From CAWDMC01 sp963803295 (GTDB lineage Bacteria; Acidobacteriota; Terriglobia; UBA7540), in contig CAWDMC010000028.1 in NCBI GenBank assembly GCA_963803295.1, positions 475,374-539,373 on the forward strand: 64,000 nucleotides of DNA, given 5' to 3'. The notes under the pieces were generated by a model. It saw only the letters and a list, made by a program, of their open reading frames with translations, did not search any database and had not been told where the DNA came from. Below are positions 17,608 through 26,160 of this stretch, in pieces. The position numbers and the translations under genes were made by a program. Every line of letters starts with the position of its first letter. Positions within the stretch are counted from its first letter, which is position 1.

Positions 17608-18193
17608 ACGAACAGTTTTTACTAAAAATTTTATAGAAGTAAACGTTATGATAATTAATTTTGCTCAAAATATATAACCGATAAAAATATTTGTCTAAGC
17701 TTTTATCACTCCCTATTGAAAAAAAGAATACATAACCAGCATCATATTTACTTTCTTGTACAAACGGGAAAAGAATAATTAGGATAGAAATTAGAGAAGT
17801 AAAAAATATTTCAACTTTATATTTTTGCAAGTTAGGGTAATATGTTTTATGGTAACTTCAATTTATTATAAAATATTTTTGCTTTCAAATTTCAAAAGAA
17901 ATTAATAACCTATCAAAATGTACTTACCTATTATCTTTTTTGAATTATGTATTCAGTAATACATTCAAGTTTTTCATTTTATTTTAAAATAAAAAAGACC
18001 CAAAACATACATTTTAGGTCTTCTTAGCAGCGGGGGCAGGAAACAATAACTACAGAATAGCTTTAGCAATTCCTTATTATAAACCGATAGGAGTGTTTAT
18101 AATTGCAGCTAAACATTAAGCAATTCACTATCTTTTGGGCGAATAACTTGATAAGGTTGGCTACAAAACGAAAATAAAAACAAGAACAAAATT
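17608..18193. other. AT-rich intergenic region
   Basis: 586 bp without a supported gene; an 87-codon frame at 17567-17830 is low-complexity and overlaps the start of the 15592-17607 gene. It contains a hairpin terminator for the GH105 gene. Confidence 0.5.
17985..18022 (-). terminator. intrinsic terminator after GH105 gene
   Basis: On the minus strand AAGACCTAAAA (18022-18012) pairs with TTTTGGGTCTT (18005-17995) over a 6-base loop with one mismatch, followed by a T-rich run down to about 17985. It lies about 170 bp downstream of the GH105 stop. Confidence 0.65.
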
Positions 18194-19444
18194 TTACTGC
18201 ATTTGATTTCCTGCTTCTTTTAGTTTGATCACCTCTATACCTGCATCAATCACTGCACCAAGGCCATGTTTTTCTTCCAACCTTGCCGGGCGTTCATAAT
18301 AGAATACTAAATTATCTTCAATGCCGGTACCAACACAAATATCCTTCACCTGTCCATCGAGCTGAATTTTATTTTCTCTTAAACCTTCCCAGCCTTTAAT
18401 TGCGATGGAACCGTAGCGTGCATCAATCCATCTCTGGTTTACGGCTCTTGCGATAGAATAAATAAACATAGCGGAGCAGGAAGTTTCGAGATAAGAATCA
18501 TTTTTGTCAAGTATCTGGTACCATAAACCATCCGCACTTTGATATTTTGCAATGCCTAAAATTTGCTTCTCCAAATCCTTTATTATATCTTCTCTTCCGG
18601 GATAGTTTTCGGGTAAAAAGTTTAACAGATGCACCTTTGCCATCATAATCCACCCATTGCATCTGCCCCAATGTGCTACACCATTTTGTTTTAGATCGGT
18701 GTAGTAACAATGGTAATAAATATCTTCTTTTTCATCCCAGAGATATTTAGAAAAATTTTTTATCTGCAGGATTGCATCATCCCAATATTTTTTATCACCG
18801 GTTAATTTACCTACTCTTGCCAGAAAAGGAACACTCATATATAAATCATCAGCCCATAATGTCATTTCATGAGGAAATTTTCGTACTAAAGTTCCATCCG
18901 CTAAACGCATACGTTCTTCCGTAATATGCTTTGCGGCTTTCTCTATATATTCCTTATAATCATCACGTTTGACTGAATTGTAAACATCGATCATGCTTGC
19001 GCCCATAGCACCGAAATCATCTAACTCATCCATTGTCCACAGCTGTCCCAAAGGATAAAGATAATGGGGACCATCTTTCTCCTTGTTGTACCTCTTCTGA
19101 AAATATTTGTAATTATCCATTCCAAAAGCAACCTGAGCAGCCGCGTAATTGGAATATTTCTTATCACCTAGAAAATTTGATAAATCAATTAATGCCATGT
19201 TTAATACGCCGTCGGTATAATGCCATTCACCGAACGGACTGGAAAATGTTACTTTTGCGCCTTCGGGAATTTCACTTGTAGATTTATAAATCTTCCCGGT
19301 GTTAATATCTTTGAAACTCAAAGTACCGTGCTCAAGAATATAATCCGCAACTCTCCTTACAACAAGCTCGTCAACATTGACGTTTTGTGAATATGTAATT
19401 GCAGTCAAAAAAAAGACTACTATGAAAATTACGATTTGTTTCAC
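18194..19444 (-). CDS. unsaturated rhamnogalacturonyl hydrolase, GH105
   Basis: 416 residues from GTG 19444, which has AGGAG at 19457-19453 eight bases upstream; the frame is open to 19489 but that would put the ribosome site inside the gene. Signal peptide of about 20 residues (IVIFIVVFFLTAITYSQ). The (alpha/alpha)6 barrel shows LYPLGQLWTMDELDDFGAMG, LWADDLYMSVPFLAR with the catalytic Asp pair at about 197-200, and HWGRCNGWIMMA, all family hallmarks (YteR/RhiN). It hydrolyses the unsaturated galacturonyl residue left at the non-reducing end by rhamnogalacturonan lyases. Its neighbours (CBM9/PKD, GH28, PL22 genes) supply the upstream cuts. Confidence 0.9.
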   Translation of the reverse strand: MKQIVIFIVVFFLTAITYSQNVNVDELVVRRVADYILEHGTLSFKDINTGKIYKSTSEIPEGAKVTFSSPFGEWHYTDGVLNMALIDLSNFLGDKKYSNYAAAQVAFGMDNYKYFQKRYNKEKDGPHYLYPLGQLWTMDELDDFGAMGASMIDVYNSVKRDDYKEYIEKAAKHITEERMRLADGTLVRKFPHEMTLWADDLYMSVPFLARVGKLTGDKKYWDDAILQIKNFSKYLWDEKEDIYYHCYYTDLKQNGVAHWGRCNGWIMMAKVHLLNFLPENYPGREDIIKDLEKQILGIAKYQSADGLWYQILDKNDSYLETSCSAMFIYSIARAVNQRWIDARYGSIAIKGWEGLRENKIQLDGQVKDICVGTGIEDNLVFYYERPARLEEKHGLGAVIDAGIEVIKLKEAGNQMQ

Positions 19445-19561
19445 TGCTTTTACTCCTTTTGTTTTTTGATATAGTGTTGAGTCATTCATACTTTCGTTTC
19501 AACCATTCTTTTGGAATAGGTATAATACAAATATTCATAGATTTTCCGTTTATTTCATTAT

Positions 19562-20635
19562 CTATTTCACGGCTACATCCCAAACTTTAGAACGACGCGA
19601 TTTTCCGGCTGGACCTTCCACCCAAAGCACGACAACATATTTTCCGGCATTTTTGTATTGATGGATCGGATTTTGTTCTTCGGAAACGGTTCCGTCGCCA
19701 AAATCCCATTTCCAGAAATTAATCCTCCCTTCCGACTGATCTATAAAAGCCACCATGCGTCTGTTCATATCGATTATCTTAAACGACCAGTCAGCTTCGA
19801 TTGGTTTTTTAAAATTATCTTCCAGGGGCATTAGTTTAAATGGCAAAAGATATGAAGCATTTCCATACATGGTGTGCTCTTTGGAGAGGTTCCAAAAACC
19901 ATTATTGCTTTTGCTGTTTACATCGTCGTAATCAATAATTGCCCAGCACAAACCAACATTTTTGTTTTCAGTCAGAATAGACTTCACCGCACGCGACGGA
20001 TTATTACCTGCATAATCGAACGGCGTGATCCAAAACTCCAGAATCAATTTTCCGGATTCCCCCGGTTTGAAATTGTATTTACAAGCCGAGTTGGCATAAG
20101 GTAATTCCTTAATCCACGGCTCACTGCCCCATACTAATGTCCAATCTTTTCCTTCTGCTGGGGTGAAAATGTGATAATTCTGGGCTTGTACACCATGAAA
20201 AGAAAAATATGCATCCATAATGTCCAAATCTTTATTGGGATGAAAACGGTCAATAAACGGTCCGCCCGATTGATCGCCATCCACCACCAGTTCGAAGGTA
20301 TCGTTATGCAGATCGGGCATTGAGAAATCCCAGTAGTCATCGTAGGCTTCATATAGAAAATACAAGCGATTCATACCTTTAACCCAGCCTACTTTCACTT
20401 TTACATCAAGATTTTCAGAATCGGCTTTCTCGTGTTTGCGGCTGTCGTCCCACAGCTGATCCATACCAACTGTAAAACTATCGGGGACAATATTCCAATC
20501 ATCGTCATTTCCATCAATCCGCGGAATTTGATCGGCGGGAAATTGAAAGATTTTGTAACTGCGCTTATCCTGTGCCCAGGAATTCTGAATTAGAAAGAGT
20601 AAGACGATAATATAAACAACTTGCTTAACTTTCAT
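19562..20635 (-). CDS. secreted CBM9-like plus PKD domain protein
   Basis: 357 residues. Signal peptide MKVKQVVYIIVLLFLIQNSW with cleavage near A-Q. Residues of about 25-255 resemble a carbohydrate-binding module of the CBM9/DOMON type (RIDGNDDDWNIV at the entry, DTFELVVDGDQSGG, and EFWITPFDYAG). Residues of about 265-357 form a PKD domain with the diagnostic FWKWDFGDGTVSEEQNPIHQ. There is no catalytic domain, so this is probably a sugar-binding helper on the surface or in the periplasm, next to the GH105 and GH28 enzymes. Confidence 0.75.
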   Translation of the reverse strand: MKVKQVVYIIVLLFLIQNSWAQDKRSYKIFQFPADQIPRIDGNDDDWNIVPDSFTVGMDQLWDDSRKHEKADSENLDVKVKVGWVKGMNRLYFLYEAYDDYWDFSMPDLHNDTFELVVDGDQSGGPFIDRFHPNKDLDIMDAYFSFHGVQAQNYHIFTPAEGKDWTLVWGSEPWIKELPYANSACKYNFKPGESGKLILEFWITPFDYAGNNPSRAVKSILTENKNVGLCWAIIDYDDVNSKSNNGFWNLSKEHTMYGNASYLLPFKLMPLEDNFKKPIEADWSFKIIDMNRRMVAFIDQSEGRINFWKWDFGDGTVSEEQNPIHQYKNAGKYVVVLWVEGPAGKSRRSKVWDVAVK

Positions 20636-20703
20636 TTTATTTTTCCATTTTCAGTTGCAAGGCAGTATAATTGATTTCAAAAATTTTACGCCAGAATCAA
20701 AAC

Positions 20704-22137
20704 TTAGTTTTCGTTTACAACAACAGCTTGATCACGATCGGGATGAGCAGCCTCACCTTTGAAACCCTCAATTTTCAGTTCGGTGACATCATGCGCTTGA
20801 ATGGCATGGGTAAAATAATCTGGGACATTATCTCCCCAATTTATACTGCAACTCTTCAATAACACCTGATCGCAGAAACGAATATAAATTCCAGGGTTAT
20901 CGTGCGGTTCAATATCTTGATAGATCTTAGTTGGGCGATTATCAAAAAGATTACCTGGATAATTTGTCCATCTATTCAGGGTAACATTCACATTCTCAAA
21001 ACGGACATTGCTGATCCGGCTTTCTTTAGTACCGTTGATCCGAACACTGTTTTCAGATGTTCCCGTAACATTTTCAACTAAAATATTATGAATGGTTCCA
21101 ATTTTGGTATCTGAGCTCCTGGGAATAGCCGTAAAGGAAATAGCTTCTCCCCGTCCCCACCATGGTGCAGAATGGTAACGGGACTTAAACGTAATATCAC
21201 GAAATACAACATTATAAACATCGCCTTCATCGCGAAGCTGGATTGTCAAACCCCGGCAGCTCGTTTTGATTGTGCAGCGTTCGAACACTACATTGTAAAT
21301 ATCCTGTGTGGTTTCGGTACCAATCTTCACTCCCGAATCCTGCGTTTCCAATATACAGTCGTGTACATTAATATTAGCTGATGAACCATAATCTTCTGTC
21401 TGTCTGGTTGCTTTCACTACAATAGCATCATCACCGCAGCTGATTTCACAATTTTGTATCTCGACATTCCGGCAATGATCCGGATCGATACCATCGCAAT
21501 TAGGCACATCCAGATCGTTGTGAATCTTGATACCGTCTATTAAAACATTTTCGCATCCCAGCATGTGCAAACTCCACAGAGGTGATTTTTTGATAGTGAT
21601 ATTTAAAATCTTCAAATCAGTGCATTTTGTGAGAATGAATAATTTGGGGCGCCACTTTTTAGGTATCCACCATTCGTTAGTTGAGTCATAATGCGTCATA
21701 AATTCCATCGCCCTGCCATTGATGCTTCCAGTTCCGGAAATAGTCAACTGATTGGCTCCATTGGCAATAACAGCAGCTTCCCCTGAGTAATCTTCCTGAT
21801 TAGTGCTGACCGATAATTCAGCATCACCCTGCAAATGAAAATCAATTCCGCTTTTGAGTACCAATGTCCCGATCAAATAATGATGCCCGGCAGGTACTAA
21901 AACCTGTGCTCCATTGCCTGTTTTGGCAGCTTCATCTATAGCTTTTTGAATAGCATCGGTATCCAGTGTTTTACCGTCGCCAGCAGCACCATATTTCAAC
22001 ACATTGAACACAGGAACGGGGGGCTGGTTTTCATGCCCCATTAAAAAGGATGGGGTCAAAACTAATAAACCAGCCATAAGTACTGTCCATTTTTTTACTG
22101 AGTTAAGATTTTGTTGAATGATTATTTTTATTTTCAA
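20704..22137 (-). CDS. secreted glycoside hydrolase family 28
   Basis: 477 residues with a hydrophobic leader (KKWTVLMAGLLVLTPSFL). Beta-helix entry FNVLKYGAAGDGKTLDTDAI, then the catalytic set NCDGIDPDH, then SCGDDAIVVKA, then DSGVKIGTET, which corresponds to the N-x-D, D-D and G-x-K region of GH28. These are more canonical than in the block A GH28. Predicted to cut galacturonan or rhamnogalacturonan. It lies in a run of minus-strand pectinase genes. Confidence 0.85.
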   Translation of the reverse strand: MKIKIIIQQNLNSVKKWTVLMAGLLVLTPSFLMGHENQPPVPVFNVLKYGAAGDGKTLDTDAIQKAIDEAAKTGNGAQVLVPAGHHYLIGTLVLKSGIDFHLQGDAELSVSTNQEDYSGEAAVIANGANQLTISGTGSINGRAMEFMTHYDSTNEWWIPKKWRPKLFILTKCTDLKILNITIKKSPLWSLHMLGCENVLIDGIKIHNDLDVPNCDGIDPDHCRNVEIQNCEISCGDDAIVVKATRQTEDYGSSANINVHDCILETQDSGVKIGTETTQDIYNVVFERCTIKTSCRGLTIQLRDEGDVYNVVFRDITFKSRYHSAPWWGRGEAISFTAIPRSSDTKIGTIHNILVENVTGTSENSVRINGTKESRISNVRFENVNVTLNRWTNYPGNLFDNRPTKIYQDIEPHDNPGIYIRFCDQVLLKSCSINWGDNVPDYFTHAIQAHDVTELKIEGFKGEAAHPDRDQAVVVNEN

Positions 22138-22416
22138 AATTATTTATTCCAATCATTAAACTTTAAAAATACTAGTTTATTAGATTTTGGGTTATACGTC
22201 TTTTGTTTTTCTTAAACTTTCATCCCAAAATTAATCAACATTAACTATTCATAAAAAGCCATATAAGCCAATAATTTTTGCTTATTCCCCTTGGCATATT
22301 AGCCACATCCTCGATAGCGCAAAATATTAAAACCTGCGTCCAGGCTTCCTTCTTGGAGTATAGCAAAGTCCTGCCTGCACTATAGCGGATTTACTGATAT
22401 TCGGCCATGAGAGTTA

Positions 22417-23994
22417 TTATTTCATCTCGTTTATATGCTCCTGCATGTAAATGGGAGGTGTGGCGCCATCGTCTTGGTCCTCAGCTGCGTGCGATGGTCC
22501 TGGTGGGATGATCGTGTCCTTGGCCTCCTGTGCAGCTTCGGCAACGGTCGCTGGAATCCGGCGAGGCTTTTTTTTCATCATCGCCCTGTCGGCTGGAGTT
22601 GCCTTGGCCATAACCTCAGTGCGCTCAGCATCGGTGGCCTTTGTTACTTCGACCTTGAAGACATGCTTCGAGCCGAGAAAATTTGCGCGGAAGACAATCC
22701 ACTTGTCATCCGGTGTGAAAGAGCCGTTAGGCTCACCATCCCCTGTACGGTAGTCCTGGTTGATCATGTTAACCAGCCGCTCCTCACTGAGGGTTTGGTC
22801 TGGCTGAATGCGGAACAGGTTCATCCACATGCCGTCCTGGGCGAAGGCCACCTGGGCCGGATCGCCGCCGTCGCCGCTGAACATTTTGCCGTCGTGCGAG
22901 ACGTTGTAGTGCACCGACCAGTAATTCCTATCAACCTGGTAGCGAACCCTTTCACCAGTCTTCAAGTTGACGCCGGCGATCCAAAACACCTGGCTGCGCG
23001 GCGTCTGCATATCGTACCAGATATTACCGTCCGGGCCAAAGAATTCATGGCCGGCGATCTCCATGTCCATCGTCCTCTTATGCATCAGCCTGGGTTCGCC
23101 CTCATCGACGTTAATTGTCCAGGGACGCTTCGTTTCGTGCCAAGTCCCTTCATGGGCAAATAACAGAAGCTTGGGGTCGGTGGGTGAAAACTGGAGGTGA
23201 TTGAGATTGGCATAAGCATAACCGAACTTCCTTAACTCTCCGGTTTTGACGTTAATGGTAAACAAGCACATGCTTTGCGGGTTGGCCAACCTGCTTGAGA
23301 GCCTGTCTTCCTTGCCGGAGGCGATGATTTCATCTTGGGTCAGCTCACTGTGCTTCTTGGTTGGAAACATCCGCTGCCATTGCGGCAGAACAACCCGAGT
23401 CTTAGGCTTGACGACCTTGCCCGTCGGGTCGATCCCCATCATCGCCCCGGCAAGTAAAGTTTCGTCGCAGTTGATGGCCTCAATTCTCCGCACACCTTCC
23501 GGCAGGTCGATTACCTTGTGCTCCTGTTTGGTATCGACGTTGAAGGCGTAAATCGCCTTTCCGCGGGTGTAGTAGGCATCGCCAGTCTTACGACCGGTCT
23601 GAATCAGATTAACGCGGCCCGGGATCAGAGTTTCCACCGAATCCGTCTCCAGATCAATCGATTGCAAGCCCTCCGGGCTATTGACCAGAATCTTCTTGCC
23701 GTCAACGGTATATGGATTGAGATTGAAGTACAGGCTAGTCGTGCCGTCGACTCTGGAGATGCGCTTGATACGGTGCCCTGTGTAGGGGTCGATCCAATCC
23801 CTGGCTAGTTCACTGTCTCCGAAGGCCACGCTGACCTTCGTGACGGCGGTGTCCAAAGTTTTTCTGTTACCAATAGCTCCAAATTGCAGATCATTGAAAG
23901 TAAAAGCGGGTTGGCTGCTCTGCCCAAATGTAGACATTGATAGAAACAGAAGAAGGTCAAGTAAAAAAATCATTGAATGTTTGATTCTCCTCAT
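22417..23994 (-). CDS. oligogalacturonate lyase-like, PL22, with GH28-like N-terminal leader
   Basis: 525 residues. The body (from about residue 55) is a seven-bladed propeller typical of PL22: ARDWIDPYTGHRIKRIS at the entry, LNHLQFSPTDPKLLLFAHEG, GTWHETKRPWTI and EIAGHEFFGPDGNIWYDM. His and Arg in these motifs are the expected manganese-site and catalytic residues, and the enzyme would split unsaturated digalacturonate. The first 55 residues differ: after a signal peptide, FNDLQFGAIGNRKTLDTAVT mimics the start of the GH28 beta-helix, and this stretch is AT-rich, whereas the body is clearly GC-richer than all neighbours. This points to a gene fusion, horizontal transfer or an assembly splice near 23.84 kb. 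The C-terminal tail is low-complexity. Confidence 0.8.
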   Translation of the reverse strand: MRRIKHSMIFLLDLLLFLSMSTFGQSSQPAFTFNDLQFGAIGNRKTLDTAVTKVSVAFGDSELARDWIDPYTGHRIKRISRVDGTTSLYFNLNPYTVDGKKILVNSPEGLQSIDLETDSVETLIPGRVNLIQTGRKTGDAYYTRGKAIYAFNVDTKQEHKVIDLPEGVRRIEAINCDETLLAGAMMGIDPTGKVVKPKTRVVLPQWQRMFPTKKHSELTQDEIIASGKEDRLSSRLANPQSMCLFTINVKTGELRKFGYAYANLNHLQFSPTDPKLLLFAHEGTWHETKRPWTINVDEGEPRLMHKRTMDMEIAGHEFFGPDGNIWYDMQTPRSQVFWIAGVNLKTGERVRYQVDRNYWSVHYNVSHDGKMFSGDGGDPAQVAFAQDGMWMNLFRIQPDQTLSEERLVNMINQDYRTGDGEPNGSFTPDDKWIVFRANFLGSKHVFKVEVTKATDAERTEVMAKATPADRAMMKKKPRRIPATVAEAAQEAKDTIIPPGPSHAAEDQDDGATPPIYMQEHINEMK

Positions 23995-24216
23995 ATTGGG
24001 ATCTCTTTATTTTATTATTTCAATAATATTATATTTTTTTCTAAAAAATTTAAATTATTGTTGATTCATAATTAACATCTCATTTTATTAATCGATTTAT
24101 TATCGGCAAACATAAAATATTCTAGGGAAAATAAGATGATTCTTCAAATCAATACCTTCTTATCTAAAAATGATAGATTACATTCAAACCTGTTTTAGAA
24201 AGTTAGCCATTTCCTT

Positions 24217-26148
24217 TTAATAATTCGGTGAAGTGTACAATTTTTTATAATCCTCCCAATGAGCATTCATTATATCTATTTTCCGCTTTAATTGTGATGT
24301 CAAATCCGGACCTAACATTCTTATAGTTTCATACTTGGGCAATAAGGCTTCTTGTATCAAAGGAATTTTTGAAGACTCGAGGATTTTTTTCAAGCCGGCA
24401 GCATTGTCAATTTCATTTCGGGCGATACGTATAATTTCCTGACGGTCCCATGATGGACCAGTACCCAAAACAGGATTGGACTCAGAACTAACATTTCTAT
24501 TATGCGCAACATCCAACAATGCCTGATATCCTACAACATTATCAATCGTTCTCACAAGACTATGCAGAACGGCTAAACGGTTTTTCAGGGTTTCCCATTT
24601 ATTAGCAGCATCAGAATTTTTTTCCTGTCTCAGCAACTTATCAGTCAGCTTCTCAGCCTTATTAAGTTTTTGATCGACCATTTCATATACCCGCTGAACA
24701 AGAAGTCTTGCTCCATATCCTTCAAACATTCTCATTGCCTGAATGTCTATCAAATTATTCGCTTGTTCCTCTCCTTTTGCCTGAAAAATAAATGGACGGT
24801 AATAATCTTTTTCTTCATCCGTTAAATTTTCCGGAACCGGTACCAGGGGACGATTGATCCAACGATCCAGAACAGGACCAAAAGTCAAGACAGAACCAAA
24901 ATTAAGAACTTGCAAATCATTTGATACACCATCAAGCGCTAACCAAATATCCAATAAGTTATCTGCCCCTTCATCGCCAGCAATGGTTTTGGCAAAAGCT
25001 CTCAACGTCTGTATCATTTCAACCGTATTGTGTGGTTTTGCCTGTTCAAAAAAATGATACAATATTAAATTGAAATCTGCTGTTGATGGATCTTCATATG
25101 AAACCAATAATTTTGAACCAGCAGGTTTATCCTCCTGAAATTTGGTAACGAGTTGCCTTGCTCTTAACACCGGATTGGGCAATCCTAACACTGGAGTAAA
25201 ACTTTCCCTTCCCCAACCGGAAATGCCACCATCAAACTGCTGTCCATCTGCATTCTTATAATTCCCAATAGTTAATCCACCTAATAATTTAGCAGAGATA
25301 AGCTCCGGATGATCAAACGTTTCAATCATCCATTGCCTTGGCATAATCGGATGAATATTTATCTCAATATGTTTTCCAACTTCTCTTGCTGCGTTTCGTA
25401 AAGTTTCAAGAAAACCGACCACTCTATCTGCCATTGGTCGGTTTTGGCAATTTGCATTTCCGTTTTGTCCCGAATATAAAGCAGGCGACCAACAAAAACC
25501 GGAACCGGAATCAGATGTAAGAAATGAAAAAATCTCTATTTCAGGACAACGAGCCAATAAGAGCTTCATGGATTCTTTGTACATCGCTAATACTTCAGGC
25601 TCATCGACACAAGGTGCGAAGCGCGCAACCCTGGATCGATTCGGATGATCTACCCGTGCCCCTCGAAGTTCAGGATGATCTGTAAAAAATGCCTCAGGCA
25701 ATACATAAGGTTCGTTTGTAAAATAGGCTCCTTTCATTCCATGCCGGCGAAGAATCTCACACCGTGCCTGAAAAAGTGAAGCTACTTTTTCTGCGTAATC
25801 TAAATTGATGTATGGTTTCAATTCCTCAGGCGGAAAAATCTTCATCAGCCCCGGACGATAAGTGTACCATACCGGATAAGGGTCTCCCGGGGTATCAAAC
25901 TGCCAGAGTGCAGGAGGAATATTAAAGGTGATATCTACATGAGTTGCACCAATTTCTTTCGCTTTAATTACATACGCTTCAAAACTGTCCAGTTCTTCGT
26001 TAACATAGGTTGATTCAAGACTTGTTGATTTAATATTCGGACTTGCCTGTTTTCCTTTGAGATTTTGAGCTTGAACATTAAATGTTATAATAGATGAAGC
26101 AGCTATTAAAATAATAAGCTGTATAAATGCATTTATTTTCTTTTCCAT
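24217..26148 (-). CDS. secreted TIM-barrel-like protein of unknown specificity
   Basis: 643 residues with signal peptide (INAFIQLIILIAASSIITFN, cleavage near V-Q-A-Q). The first half has the alternating strand/helix texture of a TIM barrel (GATHVDITFNIPPALWQF, HGMKGAYFTNEPYVLPEAFF, EIEIFSFLTSDSGSGFCWSP, IEINIHPIMPRQWMIETF). The second half is helical and rich in charged residues. Acidic residues in FTNEPYV and SDSGSG are catalytic candidates. It resembles uncharacterised glycosidase-like proteins of polysaccharide clusters; I cannot give a GH number. It sits immediately downstream of the YetA-like gene, 12 bp apart, so it is very likely in the same operon. Confidence 0.5.
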   Translation of the reverse strand: MEKKINAFIQLIILIAASSIITFNVQAQNLKGKQASPNIKSTSLESTYVNEELDSFEAYVIKAKEIGATHVDITFNIPPALWQFDTPGDPYPVWYTYRPGLMKIFPPEELKPYINLDYAEKVASLFQARCEILRRHGMKGAYFTNEPYVLPEAFFTDHPELRGARVDHPNRSRVARFAPCVDEPEVLAMYKESMKLLLARCPEIEIFSFLTSDSGSGFCWSPALYSGQNGNANCQNRPMADRVVGFLETLRNAAREVGKHIEINIHPIMPRQWMIETFDHPELISAKLLGGLTIGNYKNADGQQFDGGISGWGRESFTPVLGLPNPVLRARQLVTKFQEDKPAGSKLLVSYEDPSTADFNLILYHFFEQAKPHNTVEMIQTLRAFAKTIAGDEGADNLLDIWLALDGVSNDLQVLNFGSVLTFGPVLDRWINRPLVPVPENLTDEEKDYYRPFIFQAKGEEQANNLIDIQAMRMFEGYGARLLVQRVYEMVDQKLNKAEKLTDKLLRQEKNSDAANKWETLKNRLAVLHSLVRTIDNVVGYQALLDVAHNRNVSSESNPVLGTGPSWDRQEIIRIARNEIDNAAGLKKILESSKIPLIQEALLPKYETIRMLGPDLTSQLKRKIDIMNAHWEDYKKLYTSPNY

Positions 26149-26160
26149 AAGAGTGATAGC

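Noticed and set aside
17567..17830. 87-aa ORF upstream of the 15592-17607 gene
   Set aside because: Composed of low-complexity AT-rich codons and overlaps the start of the real gene.
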